From Micrococcales bacterium UBA2037 (GTDB lineage Bacteria; Actinomycetota; Actinomycetes; Actinomycetales; Microbacteriaceae), in NCBI GenBank assembly GCA_002333405.1, contig DDBH01000007.1:1-6792 (forward strand): DNA of 6,792 nt. The letters are read 5' to 3'. Below the pieces are notes generated by a model. It was not told the origin of the DNA. It did no database searches and saw only the letters and a list, made by a program, of their open reading frames with translations. Below are positions 1-5,496 of this stretch, piece after piece (position 1 is the stretch's first letter; every line of letters begins with the position of its first letter). The position numbers and the translations under genes were made by a program.

Positions 1-328
1 CAGAAGCTGCAACAGGAGCAGGAGCAGCAGGAGCGGCAACATGTGCCTCAGCCACAGGAGCAGCAGGCTCTACGGCTGCGGCGGCAGGAGCGGCGCCCTC
101 ACCGATTACCGCCAGCACAGCGCCGACGCCTACAGTCTCATCTTCTTGAACCATGATTTGCTGAAGAGTTCCAGCGAACGGGGATGGAATCTCCGTGTCA
201 ACCTTGTCCGTGGATACTTCAACCAGCGGCTCATCAACAGCCACGGTGTCGCCAACATTCTTAAGCCAGCGGGTCACTGTTCCCTCGGTGACTGATTCAC
301 CCAGTGCAGGAAGTGTTACTTCACTCAT
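1..328 (-). CDS. sucB: Dihydrolipoamide acyltransferase (E2 of 2-oxoacid dehydrogenase complex), N-terminal part, cut by window edge
   Basis: The first 109 codons of an E2 subunit are present; the gene continues past the left edge. E2 carries acyl groups on a swinging lipoyl-lysine and passes them to CoA in the cytoplasmic pyruvate or 2-oxoglutarate dehydrogenase complex. Residues 1-76 form a lipoyl domain, starting MSEVTLPALGESVTEG. The lipoylation motif DKVDTE places the modified lysine at K42. From about residue 77 the chain becomes an Ala/Pro/Val linker, as between E2 domains. The E3-binding and catalytic domains lie outside the window. The ATG at 328-326 is preceded by a modest AGG about 8 nt upstream. 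The gene starts 27 nt after the lpdA stop, so the two are probably co-transcribed. Databases usually name such genes sucB. In many actinobacteria the 2-oxoglutarate E2 is fused to E1, so this protein may in fact serve pyruvate dehydrogenase; the sequence seen here cannot decide. Confidence 0.93.
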   Translation of the reverse strand, partial: MSEVTLPALGESVTEGTVTRWLKNVGDTVAVDEPLVEVSTDKVDTEIPSPFAGTLQQIMVQEDETVGVGAVLAVIGEGAAPAAAAVEPAAPVAEAHVAAPAAPAPVAAS

Positions 329-355
329 CGTTCTTACCTAACTGTCCTTGTCTTA

Positions 356-1729
356 TTAAGCGTGTGCGTGAAGCGGCTTACCGGCAAGCGCCAGGTGGGC
401 CTCTCCGATAGCTTCATTCATGGTCGGGTGGGCGTGAATCAGCGGTGCCACATCCTCTGGATATGCCTCCCAGTTCACGATTAGTTGCGCTTCGCCAACC
501 TGTTCTCCGGCTCGGGATCCGATCATGTGGAAACCGATTACCGGTCCATTCACCTCACGGATTAGCTTGATTACTCCAGCAGTACCCAGGATGTTGCTCT
601 TACCGTTTCCGGCAAGGTTGTATTCGTAGATCGAAACCTTGTCCGCGCCAAACTTCTCCTTGGCCTGAGCTTCTGTGAGTCCCACTGATGCAATTTCTGG
701 CTCGCAGTATGTGACGCGTGGGATACCCATCTCGTCCACAACTATTGGATTGAGGCCGGCAATTTCCTCAGCCACAAAAATTCCCTGCATGAAGCCCCTG
801 TGGGCCAACTGCAAACCCGGGACGATGTCTCCCGCTGCATAAACCCCAGGAACATTGGTTTCTAGGCGGTCGTTGGTCAGCACCCAGCCGCGCTCCATGG
901 CGATGCCCTGCTCTTCGAAGCCAAAGCCGGTGGCGTTTGGTCCACGTCCCACGGCTACCAGCAGAATGTCTGCCTGCACCGAATCGCCTGACTCAAGCTC
1001 TACAGTGACGCCAGCTTCATTCTGGGTGACCTGCTTGAACTTGTTTCCTAGCTTGAAATCGATGCCGCGCTTCTTGTAGGCACGCTCCAGACCTTTGCTC
1101 ATTGCCGGATCTTCATTTGGCACGAGTCGGTCAAGACCTTCGATGATGGTGACCTCTGCGCCGAAAGAGCGCCAGATTGATGCAAACTCAACTCCGATAA
1201 CTCCGCCGCCAAGAATGGCAACCTTCTGAGGAACCCAGTCCATCTGAAGTGCCTGGTCGCTGGTGATTACTCGGCCACCAATTTCGATTCCGAGGGTCTT
1301 GGTGACAGATCCAGTGGCCAAGAGAACGTTCTTGCCGGTGTAAGTCTCGCTGCCGACAGTGACGGTCCTGGGTCCGGTCAGGCGACCCTCGCCTTGAATC
1401 GAAGTGATGTTCTTCGAACCAACCAGTCCGGTTAGTCCCTTATAAAGCTTGTCAACGATGGAGTCGCGGTACTTATTTACCTGGATCATGTCGATGCCCT
1501 GGAAGGCAGCGGTTACGCCGTAGTGCGCAGCCTCTTTTGTGGTGTCGGCTACCTCAGCTGAGTGCAACAACGCTTTAGTCGGGATACAGCCGCGGTGTAG
1601 GCAGGTGCCGCCGAGCTTGTCCTTTTCGATTAGCGCAACGGATAATCCAAGTTGGGCTCCGCGCAAAGCGGCGGCATAGCCACCACTTCCGCTGCCAAGG
1701 ATTACAAGGTCAAAAGTATTCTCTGCCAA
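356..1729 (-). CDS. lpdA: Dihydrolipoyl dehydrogenase (E3)
   Basis: This FAD-dependent enzyme reoxidises the dihydrolipoyl groups of E2 with NAD+ and is the shared E3 of the 2-oxoacid dehydrogenase complexes in the cytoplasm. The 457 residues match the usual family length. An FAD-binding GSGSGG lies at 12-17. The redox disulfide motif GGTCLHRGCIPTK contains C43 and C48. ATGS lies at 138-141, and the NAD-binding GGGVIG at 174-179. The second FAD motif, AAGD, ends at D301. The dimerisation domain ends with HAHPTMNE, giving the catalytic pair H434/E439. All key residues are intact. Translation starts at TTG (1729-1727) with GGAG five nucleotides upstream; no ATG or GTG lies nearer the ribosome site. 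It sits between pepA (45 nt upstream) and sucB (27 nt downstream), which supports its role as E3 of that complex. Confidence 0.96.
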   Translation of the reverse strand: MAENTFDLVILGSGSGGYAAALRGAQLGLSVALIEKDKLGGTCLHRGCIPTKALLHSAEVADTTKEAAHYGVTAAFQGIDMIQVNKYRDSIVDKLYKGLTGLVGSKNITSIQGEGRLTGPRTVTVGSETYTGKNVLLATGSVTKTLGIEIGGRVITSDQALQMDWVPQKVAILGGGVIGVEFASIWRSFGAEVTIIEGLDRLVPNEDPAMSKGLERAYKKRGIDFKLGNKFKQVTQNEAGVTVELESGDSVQADILLVAVGRGPNATGFGFEEQGIAMERGWVLTNDRLETNVPGVYAAGDIVPGLQLAHRGFMQGIFVAEEIAGLNPIVVDEMGIPRVTYCEPEIASVGLTEAQAKEKFGADKVSIYEYNLAGNGKSNILGTAGVIKLIREVNGPVIGFHMIGSRAGEQVGEAQLIVNWEAYPEDVAPLIHAHPTMNEAIGEAHLALAGKPLHAHA

Positions 1730-1734
1730 TTTAG

Positions 1735-1738
1735 CTCC
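1735..1738 (-). promoter_or_regulatory. Ribosome binding site GGAG that fixes the TTG start of lpdA
   Basis: Read on the minus strand the sequence is TTGGAGCTAAATTG. The GGAG is five nucleotides from the TTG start of lpdA. The FAD-binding strand begins at residue 7 after this TTG, which is the normal N-terminal length for the family, so the start is well supported. Confidence 0.75.
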
Positions 1739-1774
1739 AAAAAACGCGGCCTATTACCCGCAGAAGTCTACTAC

Positions 1775-3172
1775 CTAGTTATCAGCAAGGTTTTGCGCGA
1801 GCTGCACAAGCGTGCGAATCGCAACTCCCGAGGCGCCCTTTGGCACAACCCCGTAGGGAGCGTTGTCATTATTGGCCGGGCCGGCAATGTCAAGGTGAGC
1901 CCAGGACGCATCGTCGGCAACAAATTCGCTTAAGAACCATCCGGCTATGAGCATTCCGCCGGCTCGATTCCCGATTTTCACATTTGCGATATCTGCCAAG
2001 TCAGAATCAAGTAGTGGGCGCAGCTCCTCCGGAAGCGGCATCTCCCAAATCAGCTCTCCCACCTGCGCACCGGCTTCCTTCACAAGCTCTATTGCGGAGC
2101 CACGTCCCATCAGTCCGGCGTATCGGTTACCCAGAGCAATCGTTGCCGCTCCGGTCAGCGTTGCCACATCTACTATGTGATCGGGGTTCAGTTCGGCTAG
2201 AACAGTAAGACCATCTCCTAGGACCAGTCGACCCTCTGCGTCCGTGTTTAATACCTCGACTGTCTTGCCGTTTCTCATTTTGAGGACATCGCCAGGCCTT
2301 GTTGCCTGGCCGGATGGCATGTTCTCGGCCAAGCACATAATGGCTGTTACCGTAACCGGAATCTGCTGCTGGGCAATGGCGAGAATGGCCGCCATTACGG
2401 TGGCCGCACCGGCCATGTCGTATTTCATGCCGACCATTGATTCTGCTGGCTTGAGGGAAAGCCCACCGGTGTCGAAGGTGATTCCCTTCCCGACCAGGCC
2501 AAGGTGCTTGGAACCGCCGCGGTAGGTCATTTTCACTAGCCTTGGTGGCCTCACTGAGCCGCGCCCAACGCCAAGTATGCCGCCGCATTTTTCTTCTACC
2601 AGACGCTCGTCGTCCCAAATCTCAACTTCGATTGGTAGGTGCTTTGCGTGGTTGGCAGCTATTTCGGCAAGTTTTTGTGGCCAGAGATCATTGGCCGGCG
2701 TGTTTATCAGTTCACGCGCAATGACCACCTGGGTGGCGATCTGGATCACCCGTTCGATCTCTAGCGATTCAAATTCTGGCTTGACCAGCAGGGTCAGTTT
2801 CTGCAGCTTGGTTTTGCTCACTTTGTAACTGTTCGGTGTTTCAGCCCCTAGCGCAGCCCCTTCAGCCGCTTCCAGAATCTCACTCTCGCTTGCCAGAGTC
2901 AGGTCAATCACTAATTCGGCTAGGTCCTTTGCAGAGCGCACCGCCGCCGCTGCAAAATTGCGATAGTTGATATCAGCACCGCAACCAACCATAAGAAATG
3001 CGGAAGATTCTCCGGGAATTCGGGTCACCTGCTCAGACTTGCTCAGAGCTCCGAAGTGCTCAAGGGTGTCCTTGGTGATGTTTGCGGCCAGACCCTGTGG
3101 TCCGGTGTCTGTGAGTGCAGCTGCGACATGGCTGGCGGGCGTAGATATTGTGCTGAGCGAGATAGTGTGCAT
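1775..3172 (-). CDS. pepA: Leucyl aminopeptidase (M17 family)
   Basis: This is a two-metal cytosolic exopeptidase that removes N-terminal residues from peptides. From the ATG at 3172 it is 465 residues: a variable N-terminal domain (about 1-145) and a conserved catalytic domain. The M17 signature NTDAEGRL is at 309-316. Metal and active-site residues follow the spacing of the bovine enzyme: K229 and D234 in GKGITFDTGG, K241, D252 in KYDMAG, D311, E313 and R315. All are present, so the enzyme should be active. The frame stays open upstream to a possible start at 3217. I prefer ATG 3172 because a TAAACT -10 box ends 7 nt before it, which implies a leaderless mRNA beginning at this codon. The longer version would also overlap the divergent gene. 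pepA is the first gene of the probable pepA-lpdA-sucB operon. Some M17 proteins also bind DNA; nothing here shows that. Confidence 0.95.
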   Translation of the reverse strand: MHTISLSTISTPASHVAAALTDTGPQGLAANITKDTLEHFGALSKSEQVTRIPGESSAFLMVGCGADINYRNFAAAAVRSAKDLAELVIDLTLASESEILEAAEGAALGAETPNSYKVSKTKLQKLTLLVKPEFESLEIERVIQIATQVVIARELINTPANDLWPQKLAEIAANHAKHLPIEVEIWDDERLVEEKCGGILGVGRGSVRPPRLVKMTYRGGSKHLGLVGKGITFDTGGLSLKPAESMVGMKYDMAGAATVMAAILAIAQQQIPVTVTAIMCLAENMPSGQATRPGDVLKMRNGKTVEVLNTDAEGRLVLGDGLTVLAELNPDHIVDVATLTGAATIALGNRYAGLMGRGSAIELVKEAGAQVGELIWEMPLPEELRPLLDSDLADIANVKIGNRAGGMLIAGWFLSEFVADDASWAHLDIAGPANNDNAPYGVVPKGASGVAIRTLVQLAQNLADN

Positions 3173-3179
3173 GGCCACA

Positions 3180-3185
3180 AGTTTA
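3180..3185 (-). promoter_or_regulatory. Predicted -10 box of pepA (leaderless promoter)
   Basis: On the minus strand TAAACT fits TANNNT and ends 7 nt before the ATG at 3172, so transcription would start at or within a base of the A of the ATG. There is no GGAG-like ribosome site before the ATG. No good -35 hexamer is seen at the expected distance (CCACGA), which is common in actinobacterial promoters. Confidence 0.55.
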
Positions 3186-3192
3186 GGTCGGT

Positions 3193-3198
3193 TACTAT
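3193..3198 (+). promoter_or_regulatory. Predicted -10 box of the PAC2-family gene (leaderless promoter)
   Basis: TACTAT fits TANNNT and ends 6 nt before the GTG at 3205, placing the transcription start at or next to the first base of the start codon. No Shine-Dalgarno sequence lies before the GTG. No convincing -35 hexamer is present. It is divergent to the pepA -10 box, with 7 bp between the two hexamers. Confidence 0.6.
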
Positions 3199-3204
3199 TG
3201 TTTC

Positions 3205-4110
3205 GTGGAAGCGTCATACAAGATTATTGGGCAGCCAGAAGTCCCTAGCGGGCTCCCAATGGTGGCGCTTATAAATGGCTTTAGTGACGCAGGACAAACG
3301 GTGTCTCAACTATCAACCCACCTTTTTGGTCAGCTGGATTCAGAAGAGATAGTCCGTTTTGACAACGACGAATTCCTTGACTACCGATCACGGAGACCTT
3401 CGCTCTATTTTGAGAAAGACCACATCGAGTCCTACGAACCTCCGTCACTGGCTGTCCACCTGGTCTTCGATGAGGCTCAGCAGCCATTCTTGCTGCTGGA
3501 GGGTTACGAGCCAGATCTCAGGTGGGAGCGATTTGCAAGCTCAATTCTTGAGCTAATAAAAAAATATCAGGTCAAGAACTTCACCTGGGTGCACTCGATT
3601 CCGTTCCCGATTCCTCACACAAGAGCCGCTGGCGTTACCGTCTCTGGTAATCGCGTTGACATGATTCAGAGGTTCTCTGAGTGGAAGCCTCAAACCCAAG
3701 TCCCTGGGAATGTCACACACCTTTTGGAGTATCGCCTCAGTGCCAGTGGCGTTGCGACGGCCGGGTTTGTTCTGCTTGTGCCACATTATTTGGCGGAGAA
3801 CGAGGTTCCAAACGCGGCCCTAAGTGGACTTGAGCTAATCAGTGCCGCGACCGGCTTGGTCTTCCCATCCGATGACCTTCGCGATGCTGCGACCGAATTT
3901 GCCGCAAAGGTAGAGGCGCAGATCGCTGACAACGCGGAGCTAGCGAAACTGGTGAAAACTCTTGAACAGGGGTACTCATCCGGGTCCCAGGGTCCGTCTC
4001 GGGCTCCGATTGGAAAGCCTTCCGGAGAGCCTCCCACCGTGGACGAATTGGCCGATGAGCTTGAGAAGTACCTGACAACCATGCGAAACAACACGGATGA
4101 TCAGGAATAA
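3205..4110 (+). CDS. PAC2-family protein (proteasome assembly chaperone 2-like fold)
   Basis: The 301-residue protein matches the actinobacterial PAC2/DUF75 family, the group that includes mycobacterial Rv2125. Family hallmarks seen are GFSDAGQT near residue 25, RPSLYF near 65, LLEGYEPDLRWERF near 100, the loop PFPIPHTRA near 132, and a C-terminal helical part (about 220-255). A Gly/Ser/Pro-rich stretch around 255-275 is followed by a short charged helix ending TDDQE. No signal peptide or membrane segment is seen. The molecular function of bacterial members is unknown; the name comes from fold similarity to eukaryotic proteasome assembly chaperones and does not show that a proteasome exists here. 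The GTG start at 3205 is chosen because a TACTAT -10 box sits 6 nt upstream, implying a leaderless mRNA. The next gene is 120 nt downstream and has its own likely promoter. Confidence 0.85.
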   Translation: MEASYKIIGQPEVPSGLPMVALINGFSDAGQTVSQLSTHLFGQLDSEEIVRFDNDEFLDYRSRRPSLYFEKDHIESYEPPSLAVHLVFDEAQQPFLLLEGYEPDLRWERFASSILELIKKYQVKNFTWVHSIPFPIPHTRAAGVTVSGNRVDMIQRFSEWKPQTQVPGNVTHLLEYRLSASGVATAGFVLLVPHYLAENEVPNAALSGLELISAATGLVFPSDDLRDAATEFAAKVEAQIADNAELAKLVKTLEQGYSSGSQGPSRAPIGKPSGEPPTVDELADELEKYLTTMRNNTDDQE

Positions 4111-4154
4111 ATCGTCGCTAATTTCATGTTTTAACTGTATTGCCGCGTATTTAG

Positions 4155-4163
4155 TGACATAAT
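4155..4163 (+). promoter_or_regulatory. Predicted extended -10 promoter of sigA
   Basis: TGACATAAT is an extended -10 element: TGN followed by CATAAT, one mismatch from TATAAT. Transcription would start around 4169-4171. That gives a leader of about 60 nt which opens directly with the hairpin at 4169-4203. No strong -35 is visible 16-18 bp upstream, as is often the case for extended -10 promoters. The location is inferred from motif match only. Confidence 0.5.
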
Positions 4164-4168
4164 AGGGG

Positions 4169-4203
4169 AAACCCTTTCAGGTCCTTCGACTTGACAAGGG
4201 TTT
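4169..4203 (+). promoter_or_regulatory. 15-bp hairpin in the sigA 5' leader
   Basis: Bases 4169-4176 (AAACCCTT) pair perfectly with 4196-4203 (AAGGGTTT). Inside, 4177-4183 (TCAGGTC) pairs with 4188-4194 (GACTTGA) with one G-U pair. C4195 is the only bulge and the loop is CTTC (4184-4187). If transcription starts near 4169, this stem forms the 5' end of the sigma-factor mRNA and could protect it from decay. Alternatively it could end the upstream PAC2-gene transcript, but the T run after the stem is too short (TTTAAAG) for a good intrinsic terminator. No known riboswitch is recognised. Confidence 0.6.
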
Positions 4204-4220
4204 AAAGTCTGCCCGAGATA

Positions 4221-4225
4221 GAGGA
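4221..4225 (+). promoter_or_regulatory. Ribosome binding site GAGGA for sigA, pointing to an ATC start
   Basis: GAGGA is the best Shine-Dalgarno match in the leader. Counting from GAGG, the in-frame ATC at 4231 is six nucleotides away, an ideal distance, and the ATC at 4228 is three away. The nearest conventional start in the frame, GTG 4282, is 57 nt downstream of the ribosome site and cannot use it. The A of an in-frame TAG stop (4219-4221) overlaps the ribosome site, so no start further upstream is possible. Confidence 0.65.
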
Positions 4226-4230
4226 ATATC

Positions 4231-5496
4231 ATCGCTACAGCGTCCAAGGCGAAAGCCAAAGAGCCCGCCACCACAGGCGCAGTGAAGGCTGCTCCAAAGA
4301 AGGCGGCAGCACCTAAGAGGGCAGCATCGGACAAGAAGCCTGCGGCCGCCAAAGCGGCCAAGGCCGCACCGGCAAAAAAGGCACCAGCCAAGGCCACTAC
4401 AAAGGCTGCGAAATCAAAGGTCACCGACTCGGTCGAGGACATTGTTTCTGAGGCCACCGCTGCGGTGGACCTAACAGCTGACGACGCTGAACCAGCAACT
4501 GGAGTAATTGAGCTTCCAAACGACGCACTTGTAATCAAGGATGACGAAGATGACATCCCGGTTCAGAACCTGACCATTACTGGCGCGACCGCTGACCCGG
4601 TCAAGGATTACCTGAAGCAAATCGGTAAGGTAGCGCTGCTAAATGCTGAGCTTGAGGTCGAGCTGGCAAAGCGCATCGAGGCTGGTCTGTTTGCAGAAGA
4701 GAAGCTTGCCACCGACAAAAACCTTGCTCCGGCTGATCGCCGTGACCTGAACTGGGTTGTAAAGGACGGCAAGCGCTCCAAGTCGCACTTGCTCGAGGCT
4801 AACCTTCGTCTGGTTGTTTCACTGGCCAAGCGCTACACCGGTCGCGGAATGCAGTTTTTGGATCTGATTCAAGAGGGTAACCTCGGTCTAATTCGTGCCG
4901 TAGAGAAGTTTGACTACACAAAGGGCTTCAAGTTTTCAACTTACGCAACCTGGTGGATTCGTCAGGCGATTACGCGAGCCATGGCAGACCAGGCCAGAAC
5001 CATTCGTATTCCGGTCCACATGGTTGAGGTCATCAACAAGTTGGCCCGTGTTCAGCGCCAGCTGCTTCAGGACCTTGGCCGCGAACCAACTCCAGAGGAG
5101 TTGGCTGCAGAATTGGATATGACACCTGAGAAGGTGGTTGAGGTCCAGAAATATGGTCGCGAGCCAATTTCCCTTTCCACTCCGCTTGGAGAAGATGGCG
5201 ACAGCGAGTTCGGTGACCTAATTGAGGACACCGAGGCGGTTGTCCCAGCGGATGCAGTCGGCTTCACCATGCTCCAGCAGGAGCTTGAGAGAGTTCTCGA
5301 TAGCCTTCACCCAAGAGAGGCTGGGGTAATTAGGTCCCGCTTCGGTTTGGGAGATGGTGTCCAGATGACTCTGGATCAAATTGGTGAGAAGTTCGGTGTG
5401 ACTCGCGAACGTATTCGCCAGATCGAATCTAAAACCATGTCAAAGCTTCGTCATCCGTCCAGGTCACAACTACTCAGAGATTACCTGGACGGATAA
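4231..5496 (+). CDS. sigA: Primary RNA polymerase sigma factor (SigA/RpoD/HrdB type)
   Basis: This is the housekeeping sigma-70 that directs RNA polymerase to -10/-35 promoters. From ATC 4231 it has 421 residues. Residues 1-75 are a Lys/Ala/Pro-rich tail, followed by an acidic stretch to about 112. Region 1.2 begins at DPVKDYLKQIG. Region 2 starts near residue 190 (ANLRLVVSLAKRYTGRGMQ) and includes FKFSTYATWWIRQAI, which binds and melts the -10. Region 3 follows. Region 4 ends with the -35-binding helix-turn-helix from about residue 380 (TLDQIGEKFGVTRERIRQIE). These are features of a group 1 sigma factor. Start choice is unusual: from the TAG at 4219 the frame has no ATG, GTG, TTG or CTG until GTG 4282, yet the codons between continue the Lys/Ala-rich tail and a ribosome site points to ATC 4231. 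An N-terminus reading MATASKAKAK would be typical of related proteins. A 404-residue form from GTG 4282 is the fallback. murT follows with no gap. Confidence 0.95.
   Translation: MATASKAKAKEPATTGAVKAAPKKAAAPKRAASDKKPAAAKAAKAAPAKKAPAKATTKAAKSKVTDSVEDIVSEATAAVDLTADDAEPATGVIELPNDALVIKDDEDDIPVQNLTITGATADPVKDYLKQIGKVALLNAELEVELAKRIEAGLFAEEKLATDKNLAPADRRDLNWVVKDGKRSKSHLLEANLRLVVSLAKRYTGRGMQFLDLIQEGNLGLIRAVEKFDYTKGFKFSTYATWWIRQAITRAMADQARTIRIPVHMVEVINKLARVQRQLLQDLGREPTPEELAAELDMTPEKVVEVQKYGREPISLSTPLGEDGDSEFGDLIEDTEAVVPADAVGFTMLQQELERVLDSLHPREAGVIRSRFGLGDGVQMTLDQIGEKFGVTRERIRQIESKTMSKLRHPSRSQLLRDYLDG

Noticed and set aside
41..295. Plus-strand open frame of 84 codons at the left edge
   Set aside because: It lies opposite the lipoyl domain of sucB, whose motifs are clear; no family resemblance.
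2127..2618. 163-codon minus-strand frame inside pepA
   Set aside because: It is a shifted frame across the conserved pepA catalytic domain, rich in Arg and without recognisable motifs.
3173..3217. A longer pepA starting at 3217 with 15 extra residues
   Set aside because: The extra residues resemble no M17 N-terminus, the extension overlaps the divergent gene's start, and the predicted -10 box for pepA would lie inside it.
4191..4196. A perfect TTGACA -35 hexamer upstream of sigA
   Set aside because: The sequences 16-18 bp downstream (CCGAGA, CGAGAT, GAGATA) do not resemble a -10 box. The hexamer lies in the right arm of the hairpin, so it is probably coincidental.
4169..4210. Intrinsic terminator for the PAC2-family gene
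   Set aside because: The stem is strong but only three T residues follow, and those are part of the stem; a 5' leader element fits better with the extended -10 immediately upstream. Not excluded.
4282..4284. GTG 4282 as the sigA start
   Set aside because: It is the first conventional start in the frame but has only a weak AGG upstream. It would leave 17 coding-like Lys/Ala codons and a well-placed GAGGA ribosome site unexplained. Kept as fallback.
4290..4420. Possible short tandem repeats (AAGGC/GCC runs)
   Set aside because: They are imperfect and follow codon usage for Lys, Ala and Pro in the sigma-factor tail; no regular repeat unit.
4131..4556. Open frame on the minus strand, 141 codons, Ala-rich
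   Set aside because: It is antisense to the Lys/Ala-rich tail of sigA; its Ala-rich composition is a by-product of that low-complexity sequence, and it matches no family.
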